This document shows, one piece after another, positions 35,158 through 44,680 of a stretch of 64,000 nucleotides of DNA. Every line of letters begins with the position of its first letter. Position 1 is the stretch's first letter. The position numbers and the translations under genes were made by a program. Source of the DNA: Aegilops tauschii subsp. strangulata (lineage: Eukaryota; Streptophyta; Magnoliopsida; Poales; Poaceae); assembly GCF_002575655.3 (NCBI RefSeq), contig NC_053035.3, positions 374,209,792 to 374,273,791 on the forward strand, given 5' to 3'. The notes under the pieces were generated by a model. The model was given only the letters and a program-made list of their open reading frames with translations. It was not told the DNA's origin and made no database searches.

Positions 35158-36329
35158 CTTGAGGGGAGGGTGGCTACCAGGGCCGGAGTGGCCACTGGTA
35201 GGAGCTGGGTGGCCGCTGGTGCTAGGAGGGTGGAGCGCTAGGAGGGTAATACTTGTTATTATGCTTGGGACTTCGTATAAATTCATTGTCTTCTCAAAAA
35301 TTGTTTACCTCTTGCAGGCTGATCTTAGCAGTAAAGAATCCCAAGTCGCTGACCTTCGGGAAAATATCAAATCTCAACAAGCAGAGACCTCCAAAGCCAA
35401 AGATGAACTGACCAATGCATTAGCAGTAATGGAAAAATTGAAGGAAAGCTTTAAGGCTAAAGAAGAAGGTTGGGCTATAGATAGGTCAGCCCTGCTGAAG
35501 AGAGCTGAGGACGCTAAGGCTGCGCTTAAGCCGGTAACTGAGGAGTTATCTGGTTTAAAGCAGCAGATTAACCTTATGTCAGCAACCATCTTTGGTAAGA
35601 ACAGACTCCCCTTGTACTTGTAAGAATCATATTAGAAGCTGCTGCCGGCTTACCCATAACGTCACTTATGGAGGTTCTCGGAGCGCGAAGTTGGGCTCAG
35701 ATATGCGCGTCCGGCTTAAAGCTGTCTACACTCTTGTAGAACAGCTATATACTGGTGCTCAATGAACCATCGCTGCTATGATGCACAAGAAGACTCCTTC
35801 AACACTCATCCAAGATACTTTGAAGCAATTATCAGTGCTGCCCAAAAGAATTGATGACTTAAAACGGGGAGCCGCTAGGGCTGGTGCATTTACTGCTTTA
35901 AGCCGGGCCAAAGCATGGCAGGCCGATCTTGACCCGGAAGATTTGGCCAACGGCTGCCCCAGTGTTAAGGAAGATGGATTTAATTTCAGTGCTGATGACT
36001 TTGCAAAAATACCAAGAGCTATGCGCCCATTAGCAAGCAAGCTAGCTGATGAAACGAGCTTATCCACGTACCAGGCGGCTTATGATGCTCACAATAAGAA
36101 GATTGGTGCGTCGGTTCATGAACCAACCAATCTTATTCCTCCAATTCGTAAGCACAACTTTACCCCTGACATTGACCCATCAAATCTTATTGACGATGAA
36201 GTTGTGTTTAGAGCGTTGACCGGTATCAACTGGGCTACGCCTAACTTCCAGCTGATGGATAAGCAAGGAGGTGAAGATGAGGAAGAGGTGCCAGAAGATC
36301 CCGAGCTCTCAACCCACCAAGAATCTTAA

Positions 36330-37613
36330 GCCGGTGTACTTACCAGAAGAATTTGCTGTATTGATAACTTTGATGACTACTTAGTCTGGTTGGGCCATCC
36401 GATGCCTTGTAATAGGCTAGCTTAAACTCTTGACCTGTTATGCCATCGCGCATATTTTGTTTTGCATGATACTGTTGATCTGCCAATTGAAGGTCTGCCA
36501 TTTGTGCTTATAATATCAGCAATTTGAATCTGTTCCTGCATACAGCAGATTTAAAAGTGTCCTGGCGGTTTACCGCTGGACGGGTTATAATGCCCAACAT
36601 AAAGCCATGGGAAACTAACATAGTTTATAACCAAGGCTGGACTTAATGATAACCATATATAATTTAAAATTTATCATACCTGTGATATTTGATCACACTA
36701 TTGGTTTACCAAGCCAGTGTAGTAAGAGTGATAACCCAAACTTTGAGCACTGGTAATTATCATATATTACCGGCTTATGAACAAAGCCAGGCCGGGTTAA
36801 TAAACACCATATATTATCTTATCGTATACTGGCGACTTATAGTCGAAAGCCGGATCGGGTTAATAAACACCGGGTAGTTTCATGTATAAACCATAAGGCA
36901 TCACAGCCCTCATCAGCTTTTTAACCATGTATTACTATGTCACAGGAGAAAAAACCTCAAAAAATGTTCAAATCAAACAACAAAAAATCAAGGCTTTCAT
37001 GGGCGGCCAGGCCTAAAACTAAAGTGCTTTCACGGGCTGCACAGCCACTGAGTTAAACCTTCATACAAACCTTATAAGCCGGACCTCACACAACCAATCG
37101 TCGTTTTAACTTTGACAAGTTCAGGGTCTGTATAAGATTGACTTGTCAAAAGTGCGGCGGGTCGTTCCAGTATTACCTAGGCGGAGTGGCGGACTTAAAA
37201 AGGCAGGATAACCTGGGGTTTTAGGTGAATACACCTAGCTTTCAAGCCTAGCTTTTAAGCCTATTACAAGGGTCATAAAAACTCTTGTTCTTTAGAACAA
37301 AGAGCCCCCAAGCAATATTTTTGAGCTGTGCTCAATGGGCGCCTATGTTTGAGTTGTGCTTTTGCAACAGACTCTCTTTGGTCCCTTTAACCTGGGTAGC
37401 AAGCCCCCAAGTTTATATATATATATATGGCCTATAAGTCGGATCAAAGGGTAATCATAACTTCACTTTATAAAGCAGAAGCCCCCAAGTGACCAAAAAC
37501 TCATTATTTAAAGAGAAAACGACAGAGGCCCTGCTTTAACAGGGATGCCGGATTTATTATATTGATCATAATATATACATTGTCAAAATATGTACATCAG
37601 AAGAGCTAGTGGC
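36330..37613. other. Element D spacer between the convergent ORF and pol
   Basis: No gene. It is rich in CCGGCTTA/TAAGCCGG words, has degenerate repeats (GGGTTAATAAACACC at about 36795 and 36857), a TATATATATATA run near 37417-37428, and three GCCCCCAAG motifs (37304, 37403, 37481). It lies between two converging transcription units, so 3' ends of both would fall here. Confidence 0.6.
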
Positions 37614-38783
37614 TCATGTGTAGTAAGGCCGAAGATGAGCAATATTCCACGGCCGGTGGGTCTCCTCCTCCGACTTATGTGAGTCTTTGTGCTCTCGAAC
37701 ATTGATAAGGTAGTAGGACCCATTGTTGAGATTCTTACTGACCACAAAAGGTCCTTCCCGAGGTGGGGATAACTTGTGCATATCAGTTTGATCCAGGATA
37801 AGCCGGAGCACCAGATCACCTTCTTGAAAAGTTCTGGTTTTAACCCGGTGGTTGTGATAACAGCGCAGATCTTGCTAGTAGATCGCCGAACGAGCCGCCG
37901 CGATGTCACGCTCCTCATCTAACAGGTCAAGTGCTTCCTGACGTGCCTTTTTATTGTTAGCTTCAACATAAACCGCCACACGCGGTGAGTCATGACGGAT
38001 GTCACCAGGGAGAACCGCCTCTGCTCGGTAAACCATGAAGAAGGGTGTGTAACCCGTAGATCGGTTTGGGGTGGTGTTAATGCTCCACAATACGGAAGAT
38101 AACTCCTCAACCCAACAACCCGGCGTCCTCTGTAGGGGAACCATAAACCAGGGCTTGATGCCTCTCAGGATCACTTGATTGGCTCTCTCAGCTTGACCAT
38201 TAGATTGGGGGTGAGCCACTGACGACACGTCAAGCCGGATATGCTCATGTTGACAAAATTCTTTCATAGCACCCTTGGACAGATTAGTGCCATTATCAGT
38301 TATGATACTGTGGGGAAAGCCAAAATGGAATATCACCTTTTTAATGAACTGAACCGCCATCGCCGCGTCACATTTACTGACCGGCTCGGCCTCAACCCAC
38401 TTTGTAAATTTGTCAACTGCCACCAGGAGATGTGTCTTTTTGTCCTTGGACCTTTTGAAAGGTCCAACCATATCAAGCCCCCAAACCGCAAACAGCCAAG
38501 TATATGGAATCATCCTCAATTCTTGAGCCGGCACATGGGCTCGTCGTGAAATTTTTTGACATCTATCACACCTGCTGACCAGGTCTTCAGCATCCGCATG
38601 AGCCGTCAGCCAATAAAATCCATGACGAAAAGCTTTAGCCACGAGAGACTTTGAACCGGCATGATGACCACAGTCTCCTTCATGAATCTCATGCAGGATC
38701 TCACGGCCCTCTTCTGGAGAAACACAACGTTGAAAGGCCCCTGTAACACTACAGTGATGCATCTCTCCATTGTCAATTGTCAT
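37614..38783 (-). pseudogene. Element D integrase
   Basis: The zinc-binding HHCC part is intact (HEIHEGDCGHHAGSK ... CDRCQK). The catalytic core has all three acidic residues: the Asp in WGLDMVGPF, the Asp in IITDNGTN and the Glu in SNGQAERAN. It ends with the GDLVLRLI and GPFVVSK segments typical of Gypsy integrase C-termini and RPYYT at 37614. One stop (37875-37877) after ARSAIY interrupts the end. There is no chromodomain, as expected for Tat. Confidence 0.88.
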
Positions 38784-39322
38784 TGACTTAGACCGCCGGG
38801 TTATCTAGCTGGCTAAGGTTTCATCCTCAGGTAACTCGCCCCGTGTCATATAAGCCAAATAAGGGATCGTCCAATCAGGAATAGCATGAATAGCCACCAC
38901 CAACTATGCTTCTGGGTCAGGAATAGCAAGATCCTCCTCCGTAGGCAACTTGTCTGAGGGGTTATACAGAATATCCAAGAAAGTATTGGGCGGCACCGGC
39001 TTACGCTAAGAACCCAGCCGGCTTAAAGCATCAGTCGCCTCGTTCTTCCTTCGATCAATATGCTCAACCTGATAACCCTTAAAGTGACCTGCAATAGCAT
39101 CAACTTCTCGACGATAAGTCGCCATGAGTGGATGCTTAGAATCCCAAGTACTAGAAACTTGTTGAGCCACCAAGTCTTAGTTGCCAAAGCACCTTACCTG
39201 GCTTAAGTTCATCTCCTTAGCCATCCGAAGACCGTGGAGCAAGGCCTCATACTCAGCTACATTGTTAGTACAAGGGAACATCAACCGAAGAACATAACAA
39301 AATTTATCACCTCGAGGGGAAG
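38784..39322 (-). pseudogene. Element D second (archaeal-type) RNase H
   Basis: After a frameshift near 39330 the translation reads NNVAEYEALLHGLRMAKEMN, then DLVAQQVSSTWDSKH and NEATDALSRLGS. This is the second RNase H domain that marks Tat elements. It carries at least four in-frame stops (after FGN, SRLGS, PDPEA and TLAS), three of them TAG where CAG is expected. Confidence 0.8.
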
Positions 39323-40816
39323 CTAGCATAACTCCAGGCCCGAGCCCTCCAATTGCCTGGACCCATCAAAGTGAATAGTCCAATACGTGTTATCTGGCTT
39401 TTCTTCAGGCTTCTGCAGTTCTGTCCAGTCATTGATGAAATCCACCAGTGCTTGAGACTTGATGGCCGTGCGAGGCATATATTTCAAACCATGAGGTCCA
39501 AGCTCAATGGACCACTTGGCTATCCGACCTGTAGCTTCTCTGTTCTGAATAATATCCCCTAAGGGAGCAGAACTTACCACAGTGATAGGATGGCCCAAAA
39601 AATATTGCTTAAGCTTCCGACTGGCCATGAGCACTCCATATACAAGCTTCTGCCAGTGCGGATACCTCTGCTTGGACTCGATAAGCACCTCACTGATGTA
39701 GTAAACCGGCCTTCGAACCGGATATTCCTTGCCTGTCTCCTTCCGTTCCACCACAATGGCTAGGCTCACAGCCCAGGCGTTAGCAGCCACATACAACAAC
39801 AATGGCTCCTTATCAACAGGGGCAGCAAGAATGGGCGGCTCAGCCAGCTGCTTCTTCAAGTCCTCAAACGCTGCATTAGCGGCATCGCTCCAGACAAAAT
39901 TATCCATCTTTTTCATCATCTGATACAGAGGGATAGCCTTCTCTACCAACTGGCTTACGAACCGGCTTAAGGCCGCAATACGACCCGCCAACCATTGAAC
40001 ATCATTGATACATGCCGGCTTAGCTAAAGAAGTAATGGCTTTGATCTTCTCCGGATTAGCTTCAATGCCTCTGTTAGAAACCAGAAAACCCAAGAGCTTG
40101 CCAGCCGGCACACCAAAAACGCACTTGGCCAGGTTAAGTATCATCTTATAAACCCGGAGGTTATCGAAGGTTTCCTTCAAGTCTTCTATCAAGGTTTCCT
40201 TCTTTCTAGATTTCACCACAATATCATCCACATAAGCATGAACATTGCGCCCAATCTGGTTATGAAGACAATTCCGCACACATCGCTGGTAAGTCGCCTG
40301 GGCACTCTTGAGCCCAAAAGGCATAGACACATAGCAGAAGGCTCCAAAGGGCATTATAAAAGCCGTCTTCTCCTGGTCCTTAACTGCCATCTTGATATCA
40401 TGATAACCCGAATAAGCATCCAAAAAACTCTAACGCTCACAGCCCGCCATAGCATCAATAATTTGATCAATACGAGGGAGAGCAAAAGGATCAGCCGGAC
40501 AAGCCTTGTTTAAATCCGTGTAATCCACACACATGCGCCAAGTGTCATTCTTCTTAAGTACCAACACTGGGTTAGCCAACCACTCAGGGTGAAAAACTTC
40601 AACAATAAACCCAGCCGCCAAGAGGCGGGCTACCTCTTCACCAATGGCCTTACGCCTCTCTTCATTAAAACGACAACGAAACTGCTTGACCGGCTTAAAC
40701 TTGGGATCAACATTAAGAGTGTGCTTAGCGAGTTCCCTCAGTACTCCTGGCATGTCAGAAGGTTTCCATGCAAAGATGTCCCGGTTCTCACGGATGAACT
40801 CGATGAGCGTGCTTTC
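39323..40816 (-). pseudogene. Element D reverse transcriptase and RNase H
   Basis: RT: IFAWKPSDMPG start, HPEWLANPVLVLKK, WRMCVDYTDLNKACP, FLDAYSGYHDIKM, MPFGLKSAQATYQ, the catalytic YVDD (40226-40215) and KLLGFLVSNRGIEANPEKI. Then the connection and first RNase H (RRPVYYISEVL, YMPRTAIKSQALVDF, HFDGS). A TAG at 40430 splits RT just before FLDAYSG. Without it the domain layout is complete. Confidence 0.88.
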
Positions 40817-41629
40817 CTATTTCGGATCCAGATTAGCACTGATGCTGAACTGCTTGGATGAATTGCCAGGAACGAAATCCACCATCTTGGTATCATCTGC
40901 CGACTTAAACTTGAGGGCCGGGTCATGCTCCGTAGTTGGCTTTTTCAAAGATGTCATGTCTGCCGGGTCAACATTATCTTTGTAAAATTTCAACTCCTCT
41001 GTTGCACAGACCGACTCAGCATAGGCTGCATCACCCTCCTCGCACTCTAAAGCGATCTTCTGGCTCCCGTGAACAGTGATAGTTCCCTTGTGCCCCGGCA
41101 TCTTGAGATTCAGGTAAACATAACAAGGCCTGGCCATGAACTTAGCATAAGCTGGCCGTCCAAACAGAGCATGATAAGGGCTGTTGATCTTCACCACTTC
41201 AAAGGTCAACGTCTCCGACCTAGAGTCATGATCGTCTCCAAAAGCAACTGCCAGAGCTATCTTACCAACCGGGTACGCCGACTTACCCGATACCACGCCG
41301 TGGAAAACAGTGTTCGATGGCTTCAGATTCTTATCAGTCATCCCCATGCGATGGAAGGTTTCATAGTATAGGATATTGATGTTGCTTCCACCGTCCATGA
41401 GTACCTTAGTGAACTTATATCCTCCCACCTAAGGTGCCACCACCAAAGCTAAATGACCTGGGTTATCAACCCGGGGTGGGTGATCCTCCCGACTCCATAC
41501 AATGGGTTGCTCAGACCAGCGCAAGTAACGGGGAACTGCCACTTCAACAGCGTTGACTGCCCTTTTACGAAGCTTCTGATCCAGTTTGCACAAACTTGTG
41601 GTGAAGACATGGTACTGCCCACTATTCAA
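40817..41629 (-). pseudogene. Element D protease region
   Basis: Retropepsin-like aspartic protease with the active-site KVLMDGGSNINIL (around 41390) and the flap/second motif FGRPAYAKFMA. In-frame stops lie at 41630 (gag end), 41429 and 40817. It would cut the gag-pol polyprotein in the particle. Confidence 0.8.
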
Positions 41630-43848
41630 CTACTTAGGGTTACTCTGATACCCAGATTGTTGTTGTCGATTCCCCTGATCTGACTGTTGATGGTAGCCAC
41701 CCTGATTGCATTGATTGCCTTGGAATCCAGAGCTAGAACCGCCGCCATCGTAACCCGGTCCATGAGAGCCGGAACCTGAGACACCACCCGGCCCATGATT
41801 GTCTTGAAAAATATTAGAATTTTTATACTCCTTCATAATGAAGCAATCCTTCCAGAGGTGGCCAGACGGTCTTTCTCGTGTACCATGCCTTGGGCAGGGC
41901 TGATTCACGATCTTCTCAAGATTAAAGCCTGATCCTCCGGTCCATGGGGGCAGTTTACCTTTACGACGCTGGCCATTATTCTGTGCGTTGGTGTTAGCCA
42001 CAAAGTCCAAGCTATTATCAGCTTTGCGCTTACCATTGCCTCCCTGATTCGCCGGATTATGATGCTGCCCTCTGGTGTTGCTGCTCTTCTTTCCCTTTCC
42101 CGGCTTTTCCTCGTCAGACTCAGGGTCCTTGGTACCATCAGAGTCAGCGTACTTAACCAAAGCCGCCATGAGTGTCCCCATGTTGTTGCAGTGGCGTTTA
42201 AGCCGCCCTAACTTCTGCTTCAGGGGCGTGAACTGACAATTGTTTTCCAACATTAAGACTGCTGAATCGGCATCGATGTGATCCGACGAGTGCAGGATTA
42301 TTGAGACCCGGCGCACCCAATGGGTTGTCAACTCACCCTCTTCTTGGACACAGGAGGCTAAATCCTCAATTGACATGGGCTGCTTGCACGTATCCTTAAA
42401 ATTCTGGATAAACCGGGCTTTTAACTCGGCCCATGATCCAATGGAGTTGGCTGGCAACCTCTTCAACGAAGTACGAGCCGTCCCTTCGAACATCATGGTG
42501 AAGTATTTAGCACATGCAGCATCGTAAACATCCAGCAGTTCCATCGCCCTCTATAACTCTCAACCCATGTTTCAGGGGGTAAGTCGGTAGTGTAGTGGGG
42601 CACCTTACGGGGACCTTTGAAATCCTTGGGCAATCGTACGTTACGCAGAGCCGGAGCCAAACACGGCACACCCAAAGTCCTGAAAGTCACACCTGTCTCC
42701 ACCAAAGTTGTCGGATGACTCAAGGAATGCTGATGAGCCGCATACTGAGCCGCCATCTTGGCCTCCCGACACGCTCTTCCTTTATCCACCATGTTCTGGG
42801 CATTACCCCCACCACCTTCCGGGTTATGTCCACAGGGCGGGTTGCGGTTCCGCCCACTGCTTGACACGGCTGGTTCCTCGATATGCCTGCTATAACTTTG
42901 ACTCGGGCGAGGGGTTGAATGAATCCTGTCACTGTAAGAATAAGCCTGCTGCTGCACCAATGCTTTCTGAAGTAGCTCTCTAGCCCTTCGCGTTTCAACC
43001 GCTGTTGGAGACTCGCCTTCAACTGGGAGGTCCGCCAATCGTGATGCTGCAGTGATCATGTTATCCAAGGGCTTAGAATAATGACCCGGTGGCGTCGGCA
43101 CGTGCTGCGGTGGGATATTGTCCTGGCGAGGTGGGTCCATTGTGCGCGGCTGAGCCGGCGCTGCCGTCCTAGGCGTTTCAACCCAGTTTATAACTGGTTG
43201 GTTACTGGTCCCTGCTTCGGGCGTGTTAAAGAGATTTCTCGCCTCGTAAACCGGAGGTAGGCGAGTCTGATGCCTCCTCCTCATGACTTCATTTGAGGCG
43301 TTCTGATCCAGCATGAGCCGGAAGGACTCTGACTGAATCCGTTGTGCCTGAGCATCCAAAGCAGCCCGCTCCTCGGCCATCCTAGTGTTTTCTACGTTCA
43401 GCTCCTCCTTGGCCTGTGCTATCTCATCGCGCAACTTTAGGACCGCCGCATTATGCTGATCTTGATCCGCCGGGTTAACCACTGCTGTTACCAATGCTGT
43501 CAGCTTATCCAGCAAGTCCGTTAAGATCTGAGCCGGCAGGCGCACAGGGCCTCCTGCCCCGGCAGCCGTTGCCGCTGCTGACCCGGAAATCATCTCTGCT
43601 GCAGTCGACGAGTGCTGCACGGGCTGCGTACCAGCCATAAAGATCGCAACCCGGTTCGGTGGCTCAAAGGGGTCTGGAATACTGTCGCCATCGGAATAGC
43701 CCCCAAGCCGGCCGTCTTGCAGTTGATACAGTGAATCGGTCTCACCGGTGGATGACTCGTCGTCAGAGTAGACGACCGTCGCATCACCAGATACCAATCT
43801 ATCCTCAGATTCCGCTCCATGGATGAATCCCACGAAGGCACGATTCAT
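41630..43848 (-). pseudogene. Element D gag
   Basis: Two overlapping frames, 43848-42493 and 42544-41630, joined by a frameshift near 42540. The N-terminal part is long, with a Glu/Ala/Arg coiled coil (about 43450-43330) and a Pro-rich linker. The capsid region includes NVRLPKDFKGPRK, FEGTARTSLKRLPANSIGSW and ARFIQNFKDTCKQPMS. The end has a CPRHGTRERPSGHLWKDC zinc-binding-like segment and a Gly/Ser/Gln-rich tail. A short leader frame (44141-43845) in front is probably the true gag start, separated by a frameshift. Confidence 0.8.
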
Positions 43849-44123
43849 GGCGGGCTGAAGTCAGGCGGGTCTTGCACGCTGAGCCGTCTCGACGATGTCG
43901 GTGCAGATGTCCGGCTTAGGGCCCGGCTCGCCGATCTTGCCGATGAAAACGTGAATTCTGCCAAAGGGGCCCGGTACCCGTACTCAATTGAGCCGGCCTC
44001 GGGGCCCCGGCCTGCATCGTCTATGTAGAGCTTGCCGCGACGACTCTTGGTCATCCAGCCCACAGTGTATCCCTTGATCCCTTTGAAGTTGCCCTCTAAG
44101 AACTTGAAACCATCGTGCGATAG

Positions 44124-44142
44124 CCCCACGATGGGTGCCAAC
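44124..44142 (-). other. Element D primer-binding site
   Basis: On the minus strand, directly after the 5' LTR, the sequence reads TTGGCACCCATCGTGGGG. The position and the initial TGG fit a tRNA-primed site. I cannot assign the tRNA. Confidence 0.6.
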
Positions 44143-44680
44143 TGTCGTGGGATTGTCCCGGCAGATGTCTAGTGCAAGGACTTAGTCGTGGAGCCATCAC
44201 AACGAGATTAGCTTAAAGGGGTTAAAGCGGGACAAAGGACACAGGGAGTTTATACTGGTTCGGCCCCTTGCGGTGAAGGTAAAGGCCTAATCCAGTTGAG
44301 GTGGAATTACTTATGTCTCAATTACCAGGGAGCGAATACGCTTGACCTAACTTTCGATCTCTTCTTTCTTGCCCTTAACTCGTCGTCGGGTCGTCCCTTT
44401 ATATACTCAGGTTGATGCCCGGTGGCTTACAGAGTCCCGGCCGGCTCATAAACGTGTCCGGCCTGGTGACTTAACTACAATTGCCTTATCGTACAAGTTA
44501 TACACATATGGCGGTTTATACGTACGGGCCTTAAGACGCCTTTGGGCCTTGGGCCCTTCATAAGTTATCCTCATGAACCGCCATCTTCAATTCCTTCCTG
44601 GGCTTTGTCTCTATAAGTCGCCATGAAGATAACCCGGCCTCTCTTAGGCGGGTTAACTCAATAACTATATCCCCAACAGC
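44143..44680 (-). repeat. 5' LTR of element D
   Basis: Pairs with 25387-25923. Plus-strand reading TGTCGTGGGATTG to TCCCCAACA. The minus-strand TATA motif lies at about 44398-44405. Followed by the target-site copy GCATA and then element C. Confidence 0.88.

Larger units (their letters stand above)
27771..35246 (-). mobile_element. L1-clade plant LINE, full length, minus strand
   Basis: A 7,476-bp non-LTR retrotransposon. It is flanked by a perfect 16-bp duplication, TAATACTTGTTATTAT, at 27755-27770 and 35247-35262. The 3' end (low coordinate) has a short A-rich AATAATAATA tail. ORF1 runs from about 35157 to 31929 and ORF2 from 31587 to 28182, the standard plant L1 order. Both have frameshifts. 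It sits in intron 2 of element D's convergent ORF, in opposite transcriptional orientation to that ORF and in the same orientation as D's gag-pol. 27771-28181 is its 3' untranslated region, AG/CT-rich near 27880. Confidence 0.93.
26464..36329 (+). pseudogene. Convergent multi-exon ORF of element D (antisense to gag-pol)
   Basis: Proposed exons: 26464-26687 (donor GTAAGA), 26759-27230 (donor GTAAAC), 35318-35594 (acceptor CTCTTGCAG, donor GTAAGA) and about 35668-36329 (acceptor unclear). Splicing keeps the frame between exons 1 and 2. The protein starts with a SSGLPNTP segment, has a Pro/Glu/Asp-rich linker, a coiled coil (exon 3, Glu/Lys/Ala heptads) and a helical C-terminal domain (exon 4) that resembles E's last exon (shared R-A-G..AL...KAW...L....LA pattern). 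Stops: TGA near 26961, TAG near 27141, TGA near 35764. Intron 2 has swallowed the LINE. Function unknown. Confidence 0.7.
25387..44680 (-). mobile_element. Tat-clade Gypsy element D (19.3 kb including a LINE)
   Basis: LTRs 25387-25923 (3') and 44143-44680 (5'), about 538 bp, with about 22 differences by eye (about 4%). On the minus strand: leader, gag (43848-41630), protease, RT, RNase H, second (archaeal-type) RNase H and integrase ending at 37614. Then 1.3 kb of spacer and a convergent multi-exon ORF on the plus strand (26464-36329). The dual RNase H and the opposite-strand extra ORF are marks of the Tat lineage. Removing the 7.5-kb LINE and one 16-bp duplication gives an original length of about 11.8 kb. 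Every domain has stops or frameshifts. Confidence 0.88.
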
